DNA of 64,000 nucleotides, from the NCBI GenBank assembly GCA_039519185.1, contig CM076847.1, forward strand, positions 42,938,916-43,002,915, read 5' to 3'. The stretch comes from Astragalus membranaceus. Lineage: Eukaryota; Streptophyta; Magnoliopsida; Fabales; Fabaceae. The notes under the pieces were generated by a model, which was given only the letters and a program-made list of their open reading frames with translations, was not told where the DNA came from and searched no databases. Positions 55,332-64,000 of the stretch are shown here, piece after piece. The position numbers and the translations under genes are program-made. The number at the start of each line of letters is the position of its first letter. The first letter of the stretch is position 1.

Positions 55332-55733
55332 CTGAATAACCATTGAAAAGAACAAACATCACTTAAAAGCTTTTTACTCAGTGAAACATTCCACGTAAAT
55401 AAAATGAGTTACACTCAAATAGCTTTCATGATTTTATCACACTAAAAAAGTACAATAGCAACTTCTGTAGAAAAACAGAAAATTGCCATGTAGACTTCAG
55501 ATAACACAAATAAATAAAAAATTAGAGAGGGTAGGACTCATAAATGTTGCTTACTTTTAATTAGGTTCTAAAATACTCCTACAGAAGGACTATATACCAA
55601 GCAATATAAGGACTATATACCAAGCATTTCTCATTCAATCCAAGTCATATCCTAAAATATGTAAATGATAAGCATATGAGAACTCAGGAAAATTTGATTG
55701 CCTCAACCAAATGAAACTCAGTGAGCTAATTAC
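55332..55733. other. Intron or flank of captured genes
   Basis: AT-rich; AGGACTATATACCAAGCA is duplicated (55587 and 55608). No ORF. Confidence 0.45.
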
Positions 55734-55875
55734 CAAAGGGGGCAAGCACTCAGTAGCATGCTTCCTCAGAACCGAAAATCCTCCATGTGTACTAGTATCG
55801 GAGGCGGTTAATATCTTGCAAAATGAATGAAAATTCTGTTTTGGAGCCTCAGATGGATTTAGATCAGGATCGCTG
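55734..55875 (-). pseudogene. Captured auxin response factor exon (start of B3 domain)
   Basis: Minus strand reads DPDLNPSEAPKQ, then FHSFCKILTASDTSTHGGFS and VLRKHATECLPPL before a GTAATTAG donor. This is the start of the B3 DNA-binding domain of auxin response factors; the wording is closest to the ARF1/ARF9 group from memory. ARFs bind auxin-response elements in promoters. The upstream edge is unclear: a stop appears just before DPD. Only part of the B3 domain is present. Confidence 0.82.
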
Positions 55876-56186
55876 GCTCAATTTGCTGCATTAAATTGGC
55901 TAGTCCTATACAATTTTCAGAACTGTGCCATGTTATGTACAGCTCAACAGAAAGGCTACACACAGGAAGGGCCATAAGAAAACAAGAAGAGCATATAAAA
56001 ATAGATATGAAACAAGCAGACTCAGAAATAAGAATCCAAAGTACGATAAATTATTGAGATGAGTTTACCGAACTTGCAAAAAAGTTCAGATCGTTAAATT
56101 TAAAGATAGTACTGCAGAAGTTCAAAAGGCAAAGAGCTTCATAAATAAAACTCCAAAGTACCATTTTGGCGCACATAATAAGTTAC

Positions 56187-56343
56187 CTGTCCATAACCTA
56201 CATCAACCCCATAAACATGCCATGCACCATACTGAAGTAAGCAGTCGGTGAATCCTCCAGTTGACAACCCAGAATCGACAGCCACTTTACCAGCAACATC
56301 AACACCAAGCTGTTCAATTGCAACTTCCAACTTATGTCCAGCT
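56187..56343 (-). pseudogene. Captured TlyA/FtsJ-like methyltransferase exon
   Basis: AGHKLEVAIEQLGVDVAGKV then AVDSGLSTGGFTDCLLQYGA and VYGVDVGYGQ, ending at donor GTAACTTA. The D-GLSTGGFTD part is the SAM-binding motif I of the TlyA/hemolysin-related rRNA methyltransferase family. The family is not a toxin despite its old name. The 5' edge should be an acceptor AG, but the sequence reads CACGG, so the acceptor appears mutated. Confidence 0.85.
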
Positions 56344-56443
56344 CCGTGTACATATAAAATAGTCAAAGAACAATAAAGTTTCATAAAAGTTGCTGTTGAA
56401 ATAATATTTCAAGTAAATACTAAATAGAGCTGGATGGCTTCAC

Positions 56444-56546
56444 CTACATACATATTTTGGAACTTCAGCTATTATCTCCACAACAGGGTTTTCAGACACA
56501 GGAGTACCAGCTTTATTTATCACCTTCCCATTCACACGTACTTTGC
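56444..56546 (-). pseudogene. Captured S4-domain exon of the same TlyA-like gene
   Basis: 103 bases after acceptor AATGTAG: KVRVNGKVINKAGTPVSENP then VVEIIAEVPKYVC, ending AG|GTGAAG. This is the end of the S4 RNA-binding domain that precedes the methyltransferase domain in this family, and it continues into the exon at 56187-56343. Confidence 0.8.
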
Positions 56547-56574
56547 CTACATTACATAGGTAATCAGTTTAATA

Positions 56575-56660
56575 TACTAAAAGTTCCTGAGAGAGAAAGA
56601 GATATACTTTGCCTGCATTACATAGGTTATCAGCTTAATAAAATCAAAGTTCCAGAGAGA
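56575..56660. repeat. Two-copy duplication after the S4 exon
   Basis: TTTGCCTACATTACATAGGT and TTTGCCTGCATTACATAGGT, with following GAGAGAGAAAGAGAGAT words, repeat at about 72-base spacing. Confidence 0.75.
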
Positions 56661-57200
56661 GAAAGAGAGATGGAAAACGGGAGCTATGAGACAGAGAACA
56701 GTAATACAACTATATTTAGTCAGAACTGTTTCTGCATAACAGTGGAATAGACCTTTATTAACACTAAAATTACTACTGCCAAAAGCGGATCAGACCATAG
56801 ATAACCTACACATAAACTACAAAACAATTTCAGTCTATATTCAACGTGAGACACAAAGTGAGTGCTTAATCTTCAGCTTGATATATGTGCCGATCATATG
56901 GTTAACTAATTACTGTAAGTTCAATCTCATTAAATAACAGAACCAATTTCATTAAATCAGTACCACAAAACACATAACAGATCTAAACTCACTGAGTCAA
57001 AGTCAAAAGAAAACCCACAAATCTAAAACATGTTCCATATTCTTAGTTTCTGCGCAAATAATCAAAGCAACAGAATCCTTGTATACTGCAAGTTTCTAAT
57101 AGTTTGTTAATGGTGCAGGCTCACATACAGAGCTTTGCAAATTTGCAACACATATCAAACATACAATCAGCTCAAATCAACTTAGAGTAATGTTACTTAC
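56661..57200. other. Intron-like captured sequence
   Basis: AT-rich, no ORF or motif. Confidence 0.4.
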
Positions 57201-57273
57201 CTTATATCATTGGAGGGAACAGTATCGTGAATTGCATCGAGGACATGTGTATTGGGAGAACTGCTTCTGACAT
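57201..57273 (-). pseudogene. Captured HIT zinc-finger exon 2
   Basis: Between acceptor AAAGACAG and donor GTAAGTAA: CQKQFSQYTCPRCNSRYCSL, then Q, a TGA stop where the next Cys should be, and YK. This is the zf-HIT motif; proteins with it act in box C/D snoRNP assembly or chromatin remodelling. The Cys-to-stop change (C to A-type change at the third base) kills the reading frame. Confidence 0.85.
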
Positions 57274-57872
57274 CTGTCTTTGCATGAAAAGGTATTAGAG
57301 AGAGTAGTGTGATCAGTATTCTCACAAAACATAAATAAAATATTTGAAAATAAACTATCAACAAAATGGTTAGTTTCCATTGCAATAGCTAGGACAACAT
57401 AGAAATCAAAGCAAGGAAATTTTAGAAAACTAGAGGACCTTTGGCATTAGTTAGAGATGTGATAACTGGAATCAAAACTCAAAACCTTTCTGCATACACG
57501 TTCAGTTATTGTGATAGAGCTAAGAATGCTTGAAGGTTTCAAAACTTATTCTAGAATCTAACTACCCCTCTCCACAGTAAAATTTTATTTGAATTATACA
57601 TGACATCAAATGCTACATGATTCAACTATCAAGGCAACCTCTGAAAAATGAGTAAATACCAGCTAATTAGTCCAAATAATTTCACCTATAAGAGTAGCTC
57701 AAAAATAACTGGAAATTATATTTCTTTTCTCTTCAAAACGATGAGATTTAGAAAACTAAATAAATGAATAAAGAGAAGAGGCACGAAAACATTATTTAAT
57801 CTTGATCTAAGTGAAAAAAAAAATCTTAAATTTTCTAAAAAAAGAACTATAATAAGTTCTAGAGGAACGTAC
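57274..57872 (-). other. Captured intron of the HIT gene
   Basis: 599 bases bounded by GTACGT and CAG, AT-rich. Its retention shows capture happened at the DNA level and not through a spliced mRNA. Confidence 0.6.
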
Positions 57873-57946
57873 ACATGACAGATTACTCGAGCAGGATTCA
57901 GCGAGGAAGTAGAAGACTGGTCAGAGGTAACTATAGTACCAGCCAT
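57873..57946 (-). pseudogene. Captured HIT zinc-finger exon 1 with start codon
   Basis: Begins MAGTIVTSDQSSTSSLNPAR then VICHV, ends at donor GTACGTTC. 74 bases; joined to 57201-57273 the phase is kept and the first Cys pair forms (CHVCQ). Having the original start codon means translation of a chimeric transcript could begin here but stops after about 45 codons. Confidence 0.75.
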
Positions 57947-59000
57947 TATCCAAATACTGAGCCCAACAAGTTACTTTTCTTTGATTTCCAACTGCACTTT
58001 TCTCCATGAGAAATCAAGGTTTAGTTCCAATCAAAAGAGTCAGGTTAAAATAGTAATTGCAAGAAATTGATATTTGGTGTATTCGGATAATATCAACTCA
58101 ATTCAAATTGACTCAGCACACTATTGTGCACATGCCTTCACCCAGTTGGGATCAGAGTCTACAATCAGCAATTGTTCTCCAGGAAATATCACAACACGAT
58201 CAGCGTTCAAGTGTTCAACTATCTTATGCTAGTCTTTATACTCCCAGAGGCCTGGAGCTTTTCAGTGGCATATGATTTTTTCAAAGTCAGTAATCCAATC
58301 AATCACCAAAAAATTGAATTTCTGCTTGGTAAGTCTTCTCCTTATTCTTATTCAGTTCCTATAAAAGAAGCACAAGTTACGCAGTCAAATTATCTTTAGA
58401 ATATAGTGGCATAATGTTGTAGAAACTAGCAAAGCTAAGCTCAACCACACTTTCATGTCCATATATGGCTCAACTCAATTTCAATGCAATTTATTTTTTT
58501 AGGCTTACCCTCTGGATGATTGCAAAACTCAAGTTTCAACTCATGACACTGAGTTACTGAACCAGAGAGACAATATATACAGAAAAATTGTGAGCTGAAA
58601 CCCACAAAAACAATATATACTCTCATAGTTGCAAAAAATGTACAACTATGAACTCCACCACCACACACACACACACACGTGTGTTAAAGACCATATGTAA
58701 ACCCCTTTAAAACCCCATCAGAAATCAAGCAATAAAGTAAAATCTACCAACATCCCCAAGACACCAATTATTACAGGTTCAAGCAATTTCGTTTCTACAT
58801 AAACCCTAATGCCACGAGATATACTCATCAGTCATCACCCAAATCCTAATCGTAATCCTAATTAACCATCCATGAGTTTATTCTAATCAAAACACTCAAA
58901 AAATTAAAATAAAATCCGCTATCATTCCCAGCTTCAGCAAAACACCATTTGTTCAAGATATATAAAGAGAGAGTGAAAGAGAGTTTACAGTGGCGCGAGT
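57947..59000. other. Unassigned CACTA interior
   Basis: No recognisable exon. Plus frames at 58057-58399 have no motif. A CA microsatellite lies at 58663-58679. Confidence 0.45.
58663..58679. repeat. CA microsatellite
   Basis: Eight CA units. Confidence 0.9.
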
Positions 59001-59744
59001 TGTTGGGAGGGAGAGAGAAATCTGTTAAGCGTGGCTGGGAAGCTCAGCATGCACTTCAAGTTGCCGTTGAAGTTGCAGAACCGGATTCGAAGCTCGTCTG
59101 AAGTAACACTCCGAACCGTTTTGGCGTGACTTCAAGAAACGCAGTAGCCACCGACTATTTCGTGAAAACTATATTAGGGAAAAACTGAAGGAAAAAGGAT
59201 CAGAACAACAAAATTAAGCTTCAAAAAAAGGGAAAGGAACAATTACAGATAGGAAGAAAACCTGTCGTGTTGGTACTCTCTGCCTTCACTGTATCCACAC
59301 CTTCAAAAAATAGACACAACACATTAATGTTCAATTTCACAGATTCAAAAGATTCAACGGAGATTTAGGGTTTGGGGGAAAAATCAATTTCTCACCTAAA
59401 AGTAACAAAAAATGGCAAACTCGAAGGAGGGAGGCGTGGAGAAGAAAGCAACGCTCACCGGAAAAAGGACGGCAGAGTTGGTGTGGTAGCTTTGTGACTT
59501 CGCGAGGTGCAAGCAGAGATGAGAGAGAAGACGTTGTGGCGGCAAAACGAAATGCAGAGCGGAGAGAAGTGAGATGGCTGATGAATGATGAGTGAACTTC
59601 GTGTGGATGATGTTGTGGTGAGGATGATGTTGTGGTGAGCAGTAGAGTAGAGAGAAGAGTGTTATGTGTTCTGTGATGAGAAGAAAAAGAATAGGGTTTA
59701 GTGAGCATCGGGTATGAGAAATGTAAATTAAATTTTAATTTAAG
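59001..59744 (-). other. CACTA 5' region, leader-like
   Basis: Minus frame 59939-59337 (200 residues) starts near the terminus, passes through the subterminal repeats and gives a Ser/His/Leu-rich product with no motif. More likely a transcript leader than a protein. A GAGCTTCCCAGCCACGCTTA-type segment near 59030 may be another captured exon; not identified. Confidence 0.35.
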
Positions 59745-59905
59745 TTTCCGACGGACTACCGATGAAACTAGCCGTCGCAAATTACCGACGGAATTAAATT
59801 TCGTCGGAAACGAAGCGGGAAAAGCCTTAAAATATGTGCACATACTTACCGATGAACAGTTCCGTCGGAAATTTGCGACGAGAATGAGTTCGTCGGAAAT
59901 TCTGG
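59745..59905. repeat. CACTA right subterminal repeat block
   Basis: Several TTCCGACGG / CGTCGGAAA / TTGCGACG words, inverted relative to the left block. Confidence 0.88.
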
Positions 59906-59932
59906 TGTGAAAACAAAGGTTTTCTTGTAGTG

Positions 59933-59967
59933 AAAGCATAAATAACTCTTATAAATACGAGTTATCA
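59933..59967 (-). repeat. Outer end of element B 5' LTR
   Basis: Resumes after the CACTA with AAAGCATAAATAACTC and ends GAGTTATCA. Confidence 0.9.
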
Positions 59968-59972
59968 ATGAT
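59968..59972. repeat. Right target duplication of element B
   Basis: ATGAT. Confidence 0.85.
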
Positions 59973-60551
59973 CTCGTCTTTTATTGAGTATAACTTCCTT
60001 TTCAGCAGATTCTTTCAAGTTCCATGGTCAATTGGCTCCGACGTCAATCTCGAATTGGCTCCTAGGCCGGAGGCCCTTTATCATAAACCACCACCTCATT
60101 TTGTTGTGTAGATCTATGATATTCAGAGCTTCCTCGTTGAATCTTTCAATGTATTCCCTCAAAGTTTCTTTTTCCCCTTGGTGAATTTCCTTGAGCACGT
60201 TTTCTGACTTCGGCTTTACGCTTGAAGCCATAAAATAGGCGGAGAAGAGCTCGACGGGAAGATTTTTCATTTAACTTTGTGTTTGGCGTTTCGATAACAA
60301 AGCATTAGGTCAAAGTAGTCGAGATGCTCGTCAAGATCTCTCGCGCTATCATACATGTTGAGTGTGGGCAGCTTCAATAGGGACTTGGGGGATAGGATGC
60401 TCGTGTATCCGCCGAGTGAATGGCCCACAAGAGGATGAAACTGGGCGTTTCGAGTTGTTCCCCAGGGAGGGCTCACGCTAACCTTTCCTGGGTGGTGACC
60501 TCTGATGTCTGTTGGGCGCCCGCTTGGTCCTCCAAGGTGACCTACCTCCAC
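59973..60551 (-). pseudogene. Tat-type gag relic, minus strand
   Basis: Two minus frames. 60551-60267 ends LPTLNMYDSARDLDEHLDYF then DLMLCYRN, the lead-in to a Ty3/gypsy gag domain. 60270-60028 continues MASSVKPKSENVLKEIHQGE then KETLREYIERFNEEALNI, the core of the same domain. One frame change separates them near 60270. The coding strand continues left of element B (48619 downwards), where no pol is seen. Belongs with aORF copy 3, which is antisense to it. Confidence 0.78.
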
Positions 60552-61275
60552 AGTGGTGGGTCGATATTACTGTTGATCATTTGATGTAATAAGCTCAGAC
60601 CTATAAGTCACTAAAGTGAAATAAAATAAGGTTTCTTAGAAATAAAAGTGTTCATCTACTCTCTATTTTGAGTTCGGCCGAGATACAGCCGAACTCCGCC
60701 CCACAATAGCCCCGAATCAGGCAATCGGGGAATCAGACCAAAGAATGCTCCAAGATTCTATTGACCTCGGGACCGACTCTTTCAAACTTCCCTGGTTCGG
60801 GCCCAAACCAAGGTGATCACTTGGAGAACCAAACCGGGGCAAGAGAGAAAGGTCACTCCCGACGTCGAGTCCAACACGACTCTGCAATTCCCTTTTTACC
60901 GAAGTTCGACCAAGCGTTCTGACCTTGGTGAACTGGTTCAAAGCGGATATTCACTCGTTCACGACATCACGTCTAACGCGACTTCACAATCCCCTTTTTG
61001 CCTAAGTTCGACCAAGCGCTCTATGACACCAACTCAACCGAGTCCACCGGCAGGGACCAGACAATGCGAGAAGAAAGACCGTGATACGCCGTACTCAATC
61101 TTAAACCATGTCCCTGCGCAATGCGTCTCCCCCTCAAATGATTGAAAACACTAAGTCCAAACGCCATCCTGGCCACATAGGATCGGAGTCGTCCTAAGTC
61201 ACGGTCAGCACCGCAACCTCAAGTCATCTAACTATAGCCACTTAAGCCGAGGCCGCACTATCGTGGCTGACCTCG
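60552..61275. other. Gypsy element flank, boundaries unresolved
   Basis: GC-richer than its surroundings. A word of about 40 bases with TTTACCGAAGTTCGACCAAG or TTGCCTAAGTTCGACCAAGC occurs at 60893 and 60999, and CCAACACGACT/CTAACGCGACT precede both, so a roughly 106-base unit is duplicated. Plus-strand frames (60813-61145) have no motif. Confidence 0.45.
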
Positions 61276-61289
61276 ACTTGGGGGGCAAC
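61276..61289 (+). promoter_or_regulatory. Polypurine tract before gypsy 3' LTR
   Basis: ACTTGGGGGGCAAC directly before a TG start. Confidence 0.65.
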
Positions 61290-61693
61290 TGTTTTGTACT
61301 GGGCCCAGCGGCTCAATCCTTACAACGAACGGCCCAATCCAGCGATAGATCCGGCCTAGCATCAGCGAACGAGGGCGACGTCGAGATCAACGGCCAGGAT
61401 CGATACAGATCAATCCAACGATCGAGGCGCGACCAAAGGAAAAAGACACTCCCACTCCACGTCTATAAATATAGGGCCACTCTCCAAAATCCGGTACGCT
61501 TTCCTCATTTGTACCTCTCCACAACTTCTGTTTGCTGATTTTGGCATCAAAGTGTCTGCAGGTACCAACCCTGTTGAGCTCCAACCTCGGAGGAGGACTA
61601 CTCCAAGCGAATTCTTCCGATATCGACCATGGGGAGACCGACTTCAACTAGCACCTCTACCATCTGCCATCTCGGAGCCCGATCGCGATAGCA
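61290..61693 (+). mobile_element. Gypsy-type 3' LTR, plus strand
   Basis: Starts TGTTTTGTACTGGGCCCAGC; TATA box TCTATAAATATAGG (61463-61476); then TTTGGCATCAAAGTGTCTGC and AGGTACC, the same wording as the minus-strand LTRs at 7932 and 18552; ends GATAGCA at about 61693. Opposite in orientation to the gag relic next to it, so it belongs to a different copy. Confidence 0.65.
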
Positions 61694-62069
61694 AGGTACA
61701 GAACATCCAATAATATTTATTTGGATAGGCAAGCAATGTGACCCCCCGCAAACACATATTATTTGTTTAGTTTTCTAAAACAAATACCATACTATGGACG
61801 GTGGGGATAACAAATAATATATGAGAACAATTTATTTGTGACGCTCTATATAAGTGTACAAATTCAACATAATTTTATCTTAGAGTAGAAGTAGAAGAAT
61901 GAGAATCAGAAGTAGAAGGTCTCTTAGTGATGACGTCAGCATCTAGTTACTGTCATCTGGTCCTACGAACAGTGAATAGTACTATGAAGAAAAGCGAAAC
62001 ATGCATCTGACCTTAGTTAAACTTTGAGATGAAGACAGCCTTTGGTGAATGTACATCACGACGAAAAAC
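61694..62069. other. No gene seen
   Basis: Contains a TATA-like CTATATAAGTG near 61848 followed by a leader-like stretch, but no ORF. Confidence 0.4.
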
Positions 62070-62961
62070 TCCTTATGGGACCAAAAACCCCAATCCGGCC
62101 CAATCCGCGGTTCTGAAACTCTAGCCCAATTTTAACCATTTGGGTCTTCGGTTTAAACGAGTTCGGATTGGGCGGGTTACGGATTTCAATGGGTGGGTTA
62201 TTACGGGTTGGGCCCATGTTGGAGACAGTTTTATTTTTGGCCTAATTTAGTTTCCAGGGCATTTTTTGTGATTTTTTTGTTTGCCAACCTTTTTGGGCCC
62301 GTTTCCAGAACATCAGTGTTGCTTTTTCTTCAAAATTGATAGAGGGTATTTGTAGATCTGAAAGAAAAGAAGGTTGTAATCTGTTGTATTTTGTGTTTTA
62401 TAGTCTAAGGTGAACGAAAAAGAGAGGTAGAAGGAGGCAATGGGAGGTGTGTTGATTGTTGAAGATGGTAAATGTTGGAGAGGTAGAAGATGAAATGTGA
62501 CTGAGAGAGAAAAAATCAAATGGAGAAAAGAATGAGATAATTGAGAGAGTTGGTAAAAAAATGTGAGGCGTGAAGAGGAAAAAATGAATAAAAAGTAAAT
62601 TGAATGGAAAGAGAAAATGAGTAGTCATGTCAATTGCAGTAAATAGATAGAGTTTCAAAAAGCAAGTACAAAGTTGGGCAGTGTGTAGCCACGTGAATTG
62701 CAGTAAATGGATAAAGTTTCAAAAAGAAAGTTATCATCTCTAGTCAAAAAGCAAGTTAAAGGTGTTGTTATGTAAGGTTTGGTGGGCGGGTTCGGTTACC
62801 AACGGACATTCCTTTCACACTTGAACCCGACCGTTCAAGACCGCTTTGGCTGAAAAACAACAAACCGACAATCCGTTAAACCGAGTTGGTCCATCCGTTT
62901 TTGCATTTTTCTCATCAGGTTGCTCGGGTTCAGACGGGTAGGATGTTTTTGTCCACCCCTA
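62070..62961. mobile_element. Possible hAT-like non-autonomous element
   Basis: Left part has GGACCAAAAACCCCAATCCG and repeated GGGTTGGGC words; right part, inverted, reads TAGGGGTGGACAAAAACATC with CCCGAACC-type words. These G/C-rich ends with an AT-rich centre resemble plant hAT derivatives. CTTATG flanks both sides (62071 and 62962), but an exact 8-base duplication is not clean. The centre (62380-62700) has a duplicated word ACGTGAATTGCAGTAAATGG / ATGTCAATTGCAGTAAATAG. Confidence 0.35.
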
Positions 62962-63480
62962 CTTATGATAGTGTTCAATAGTGGCATTCTATATATTAAG
63001 TGGAACATAGAATATATTAGCATATTATAACCGACATTAGTAATGCTTTTTGTCGTTTTTGGAGAAATGCTAGCTAGGTCACGATTATTGTTTTCAAAGA
63101 AAGGCTCTTAAGCAAGACATCGGCTTAATCAACATTTTTTCTAAATAAGAGTTTAAGCCATTTGTGAATATATTTAGAAACAACTCTTTGCACATATTGT
63201 GAATGTAAAAAGAAACCAAAGCAAAAGCTGAATCAAGAAGAACGAAATTCTTAATTCGCTTTAAAATAAAATTTCATTCTATATATTAAATCTTTCATTT
63301 GTAAATCTCTGAAAGAAAGTTAAGGAAATCTTTCAAACTCTTATCTTGAAAAGCGTATAGTGTTCAATAGTCGCATTTTTCTTACAGGCCTAACAGTACG
63401 TGGTCGGTCTAAGAAGCTGAGATTTTTTTCAAGGTTGGCAAATAAACTCTTATGTTTTGAAACCTTTTAAAAGATAGTGT
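62962..63480. other. No gene seen
   Basis: A 20-base word, ATAGTGTTCAATAGT(G/C)GCATT, occurs at 62969 and 63358, so this stretch may be a small insertion or duplication. No ORF. Confidence 0.4.
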
Positions 63481-64000
63481 AAAATCTTTCTAGTGTTTGA
63501 AGGGACTCGACGTAGCTACCAGGAGGGGTGAACTTGAATAAACCCGTGTTTTTTTCCTGCATTTCATGACTAGCTTTTATTAAATTGCTTTTATTGAAAG
63601 GCATTTTTAGAAAACCTTATTTGCAAAAACATTTTGTTAACACCAATTCAACCCCCCCTTCCTACGCCAATTTCTTGTGTTTTCTCACGTTCACTCACGT
63701 CACCTATAAATAGAGCCTATTAAAACACTCAACATATATATCATACAAGTAAAGGTTGAGCATTAGATCAATCTACATTGTGGCTCCTGAAATCCCTGAT
63801 CATTAGTGGAAGAACTAGTTTAGTTCGGATAAAAATTCCTTTAATTTGATTTTTGATGATAATAAAGCAAGAGAATAGCTTTCTACTAACTGTTTATTTA
63901 AGTGTGCAGATTGGTATATGATCTTTAACAAGAGAAGGCATGCACTTATTCAAGCAAGACAAGAAGCACCAAGAAGACTAGTCAAAAGATGTTTGTTGAC
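63481..64000 (+). mobile_element. Possible copia/Sirevirus-type LTR sequence at window edge
   Basis: GGAGGGGTGAACTTGAATAA, AACACCAATTCAACCCCCCC and TTGATTTTTGATGATAATAAAG are wordings I associate with Sirevirus (Maximus/SIRE) LTRs. Cut by the window edge; weak. Confidence 0.25.

Larger units (their letters stand above)
54244..59932 (-). mobile_element. Multi-gene-capturing CACTA element, 5.69 kb
   Basis: Ends CACTACAAGAAAA on both sides (inverted). Subterminal regions are packed with TTCGTCGCAAAT and TCCGACGG words (54262-54545 and 59745-59905). 3-base duplication AAA. No transposase. The interior carries minus-strand exon fragments resembling four unrelated genes, in the order HIT zinc finger, TlyA-like methyltransferase, ARF, NOC3. 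Termini resemble the TNP2-bearing relic at 9.3-11.3 kb (CACTACAAAAAAT, TTACCGACGG), which suggests a related autonomous source. Confidence 0.95.
48625..59967 (-). mobile_element. Athila-like non-autonomous element B, with a nested CACTA
   Basis: Minus-strand element of about 5.65 kb once the 5.69-kb CACTA insertion is set aside. Perfect 5-base duplication ATGAT. Its 3' LTR is complete on the left; its 5' LTR on the right has lost about 300 inner bases, and with them the primer binding site and leader. No gag or pol domains; one ORF of 286 residues plus a second weak frame. Same purine tract and post-ORF word as element A, so the two belong to one lineage. Confidence 0.9.

Noticed and set aside
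56187..56546. Toxin gene (hemolysin-like annotation)
   Set aside because: The family's hemolysin label is historical; motifs are S4 plus a SAM-binding rRNA methyltransferase, and only two exons are present.
58057..58399. Plus-strand ORFs as a fifth captured gene
   Set aside because: No recognisable motif, and opposite strand to the other captured exons.

Overview
This window reads as plant nuclear DNA, most likely a eudicot and plausibly a legume. The evidence is GT-AG introns, low GC content, plant lineages of LTR retrotransposon (Tat/Ogre-like and Athila-like), L1-type LINEs, CACTA and Mutator elements, and captured exons that resemble plant genes. I found no intact ordinary host gene and no rRNA, tRNA or CRISPR. 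The window is almost wholly a nest of mobile elements, so most short open frames in it are by-products of repeats. Species and family names are inference; no search was run.

Layout: 1-5678 is the leader, primer binding site and LTR of a minus-strand Ogre/Tat-like element. 6046-7931 is a broken LINE. 7932-8165 is a gypsy LTR piece. About 9283-11286 is the 5' part of a decayed CACTA transposon with TNP2-like transposase remains, inserted in an antisense extra ORF (aORF) of a Tat-type gypsy element. The 3' LTR of that element follows (12.7-14.9 kb) and is split by another LINE. 14965-16170 is a tandem repeat. 17.1-17.9 kb is a third LINE fragment. 18.55-21.8 kb is a second Tat element (LTR, aORF, tandem repeat). 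22154-22534 is a fold-back MITE with a near-perfect 9-bp target duplication.

24073-32836 is a Mutator-like element with terminal inverted repeats and a perfect 9-bp target duplication. It carries a spliceable ORF with a FAR1-type DNA-binding domain but no transposase core, a large inverted/tandem 188-bp array, and captured exons including a PPR fragment. 33148-36731 is a CACTA element (3-bp duplication AAT) that landed inside a fourth LINE and carries exon fragments like inositol-tetrakisphosphate 1-kinase and the PAF1-complex subunit CTR9. 39.5-61 kb is a third Tat-type copy (antisense aORF, 46-bp tandem repeat, minus-strand gag, no pol). It is interrupted by two Athila-like non-autonomous elements: 40600-47162 (paired LTRs, TSD CTAAC, one 824-aa gag-protease ORF) and 48625-59967 (TSD ATGAT, a 286-aa coiled-coil ORF). 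The LTR of the second is itself split by a 5.7-kb CACTA element (54244-59932, TSD AAA) carrying same-strand exon fragments of at least four unrelated genes: a HIT zinc-finger protein, a TlyA/FtsJ-like RNA methyltransferase, an auxin response factor and NOC3. The right end holds a gypsy 3' LTR, a probable hAT-like element and possible copia-like sequence.

The strongest biology is threefold: two gene-capturing CACTA elements whose exon junctions can be read to the base; a Mutator element that seems to encode only the DNA-binding part of its transposase beside a potential hairpin-RNA array; and Tat-type elements whose antisense aORF has its own TATA-like box in two copies. Insertion order can be read from nesting: Tat element, then the two Athila-like elements, then the 5.7-kb CACTA.
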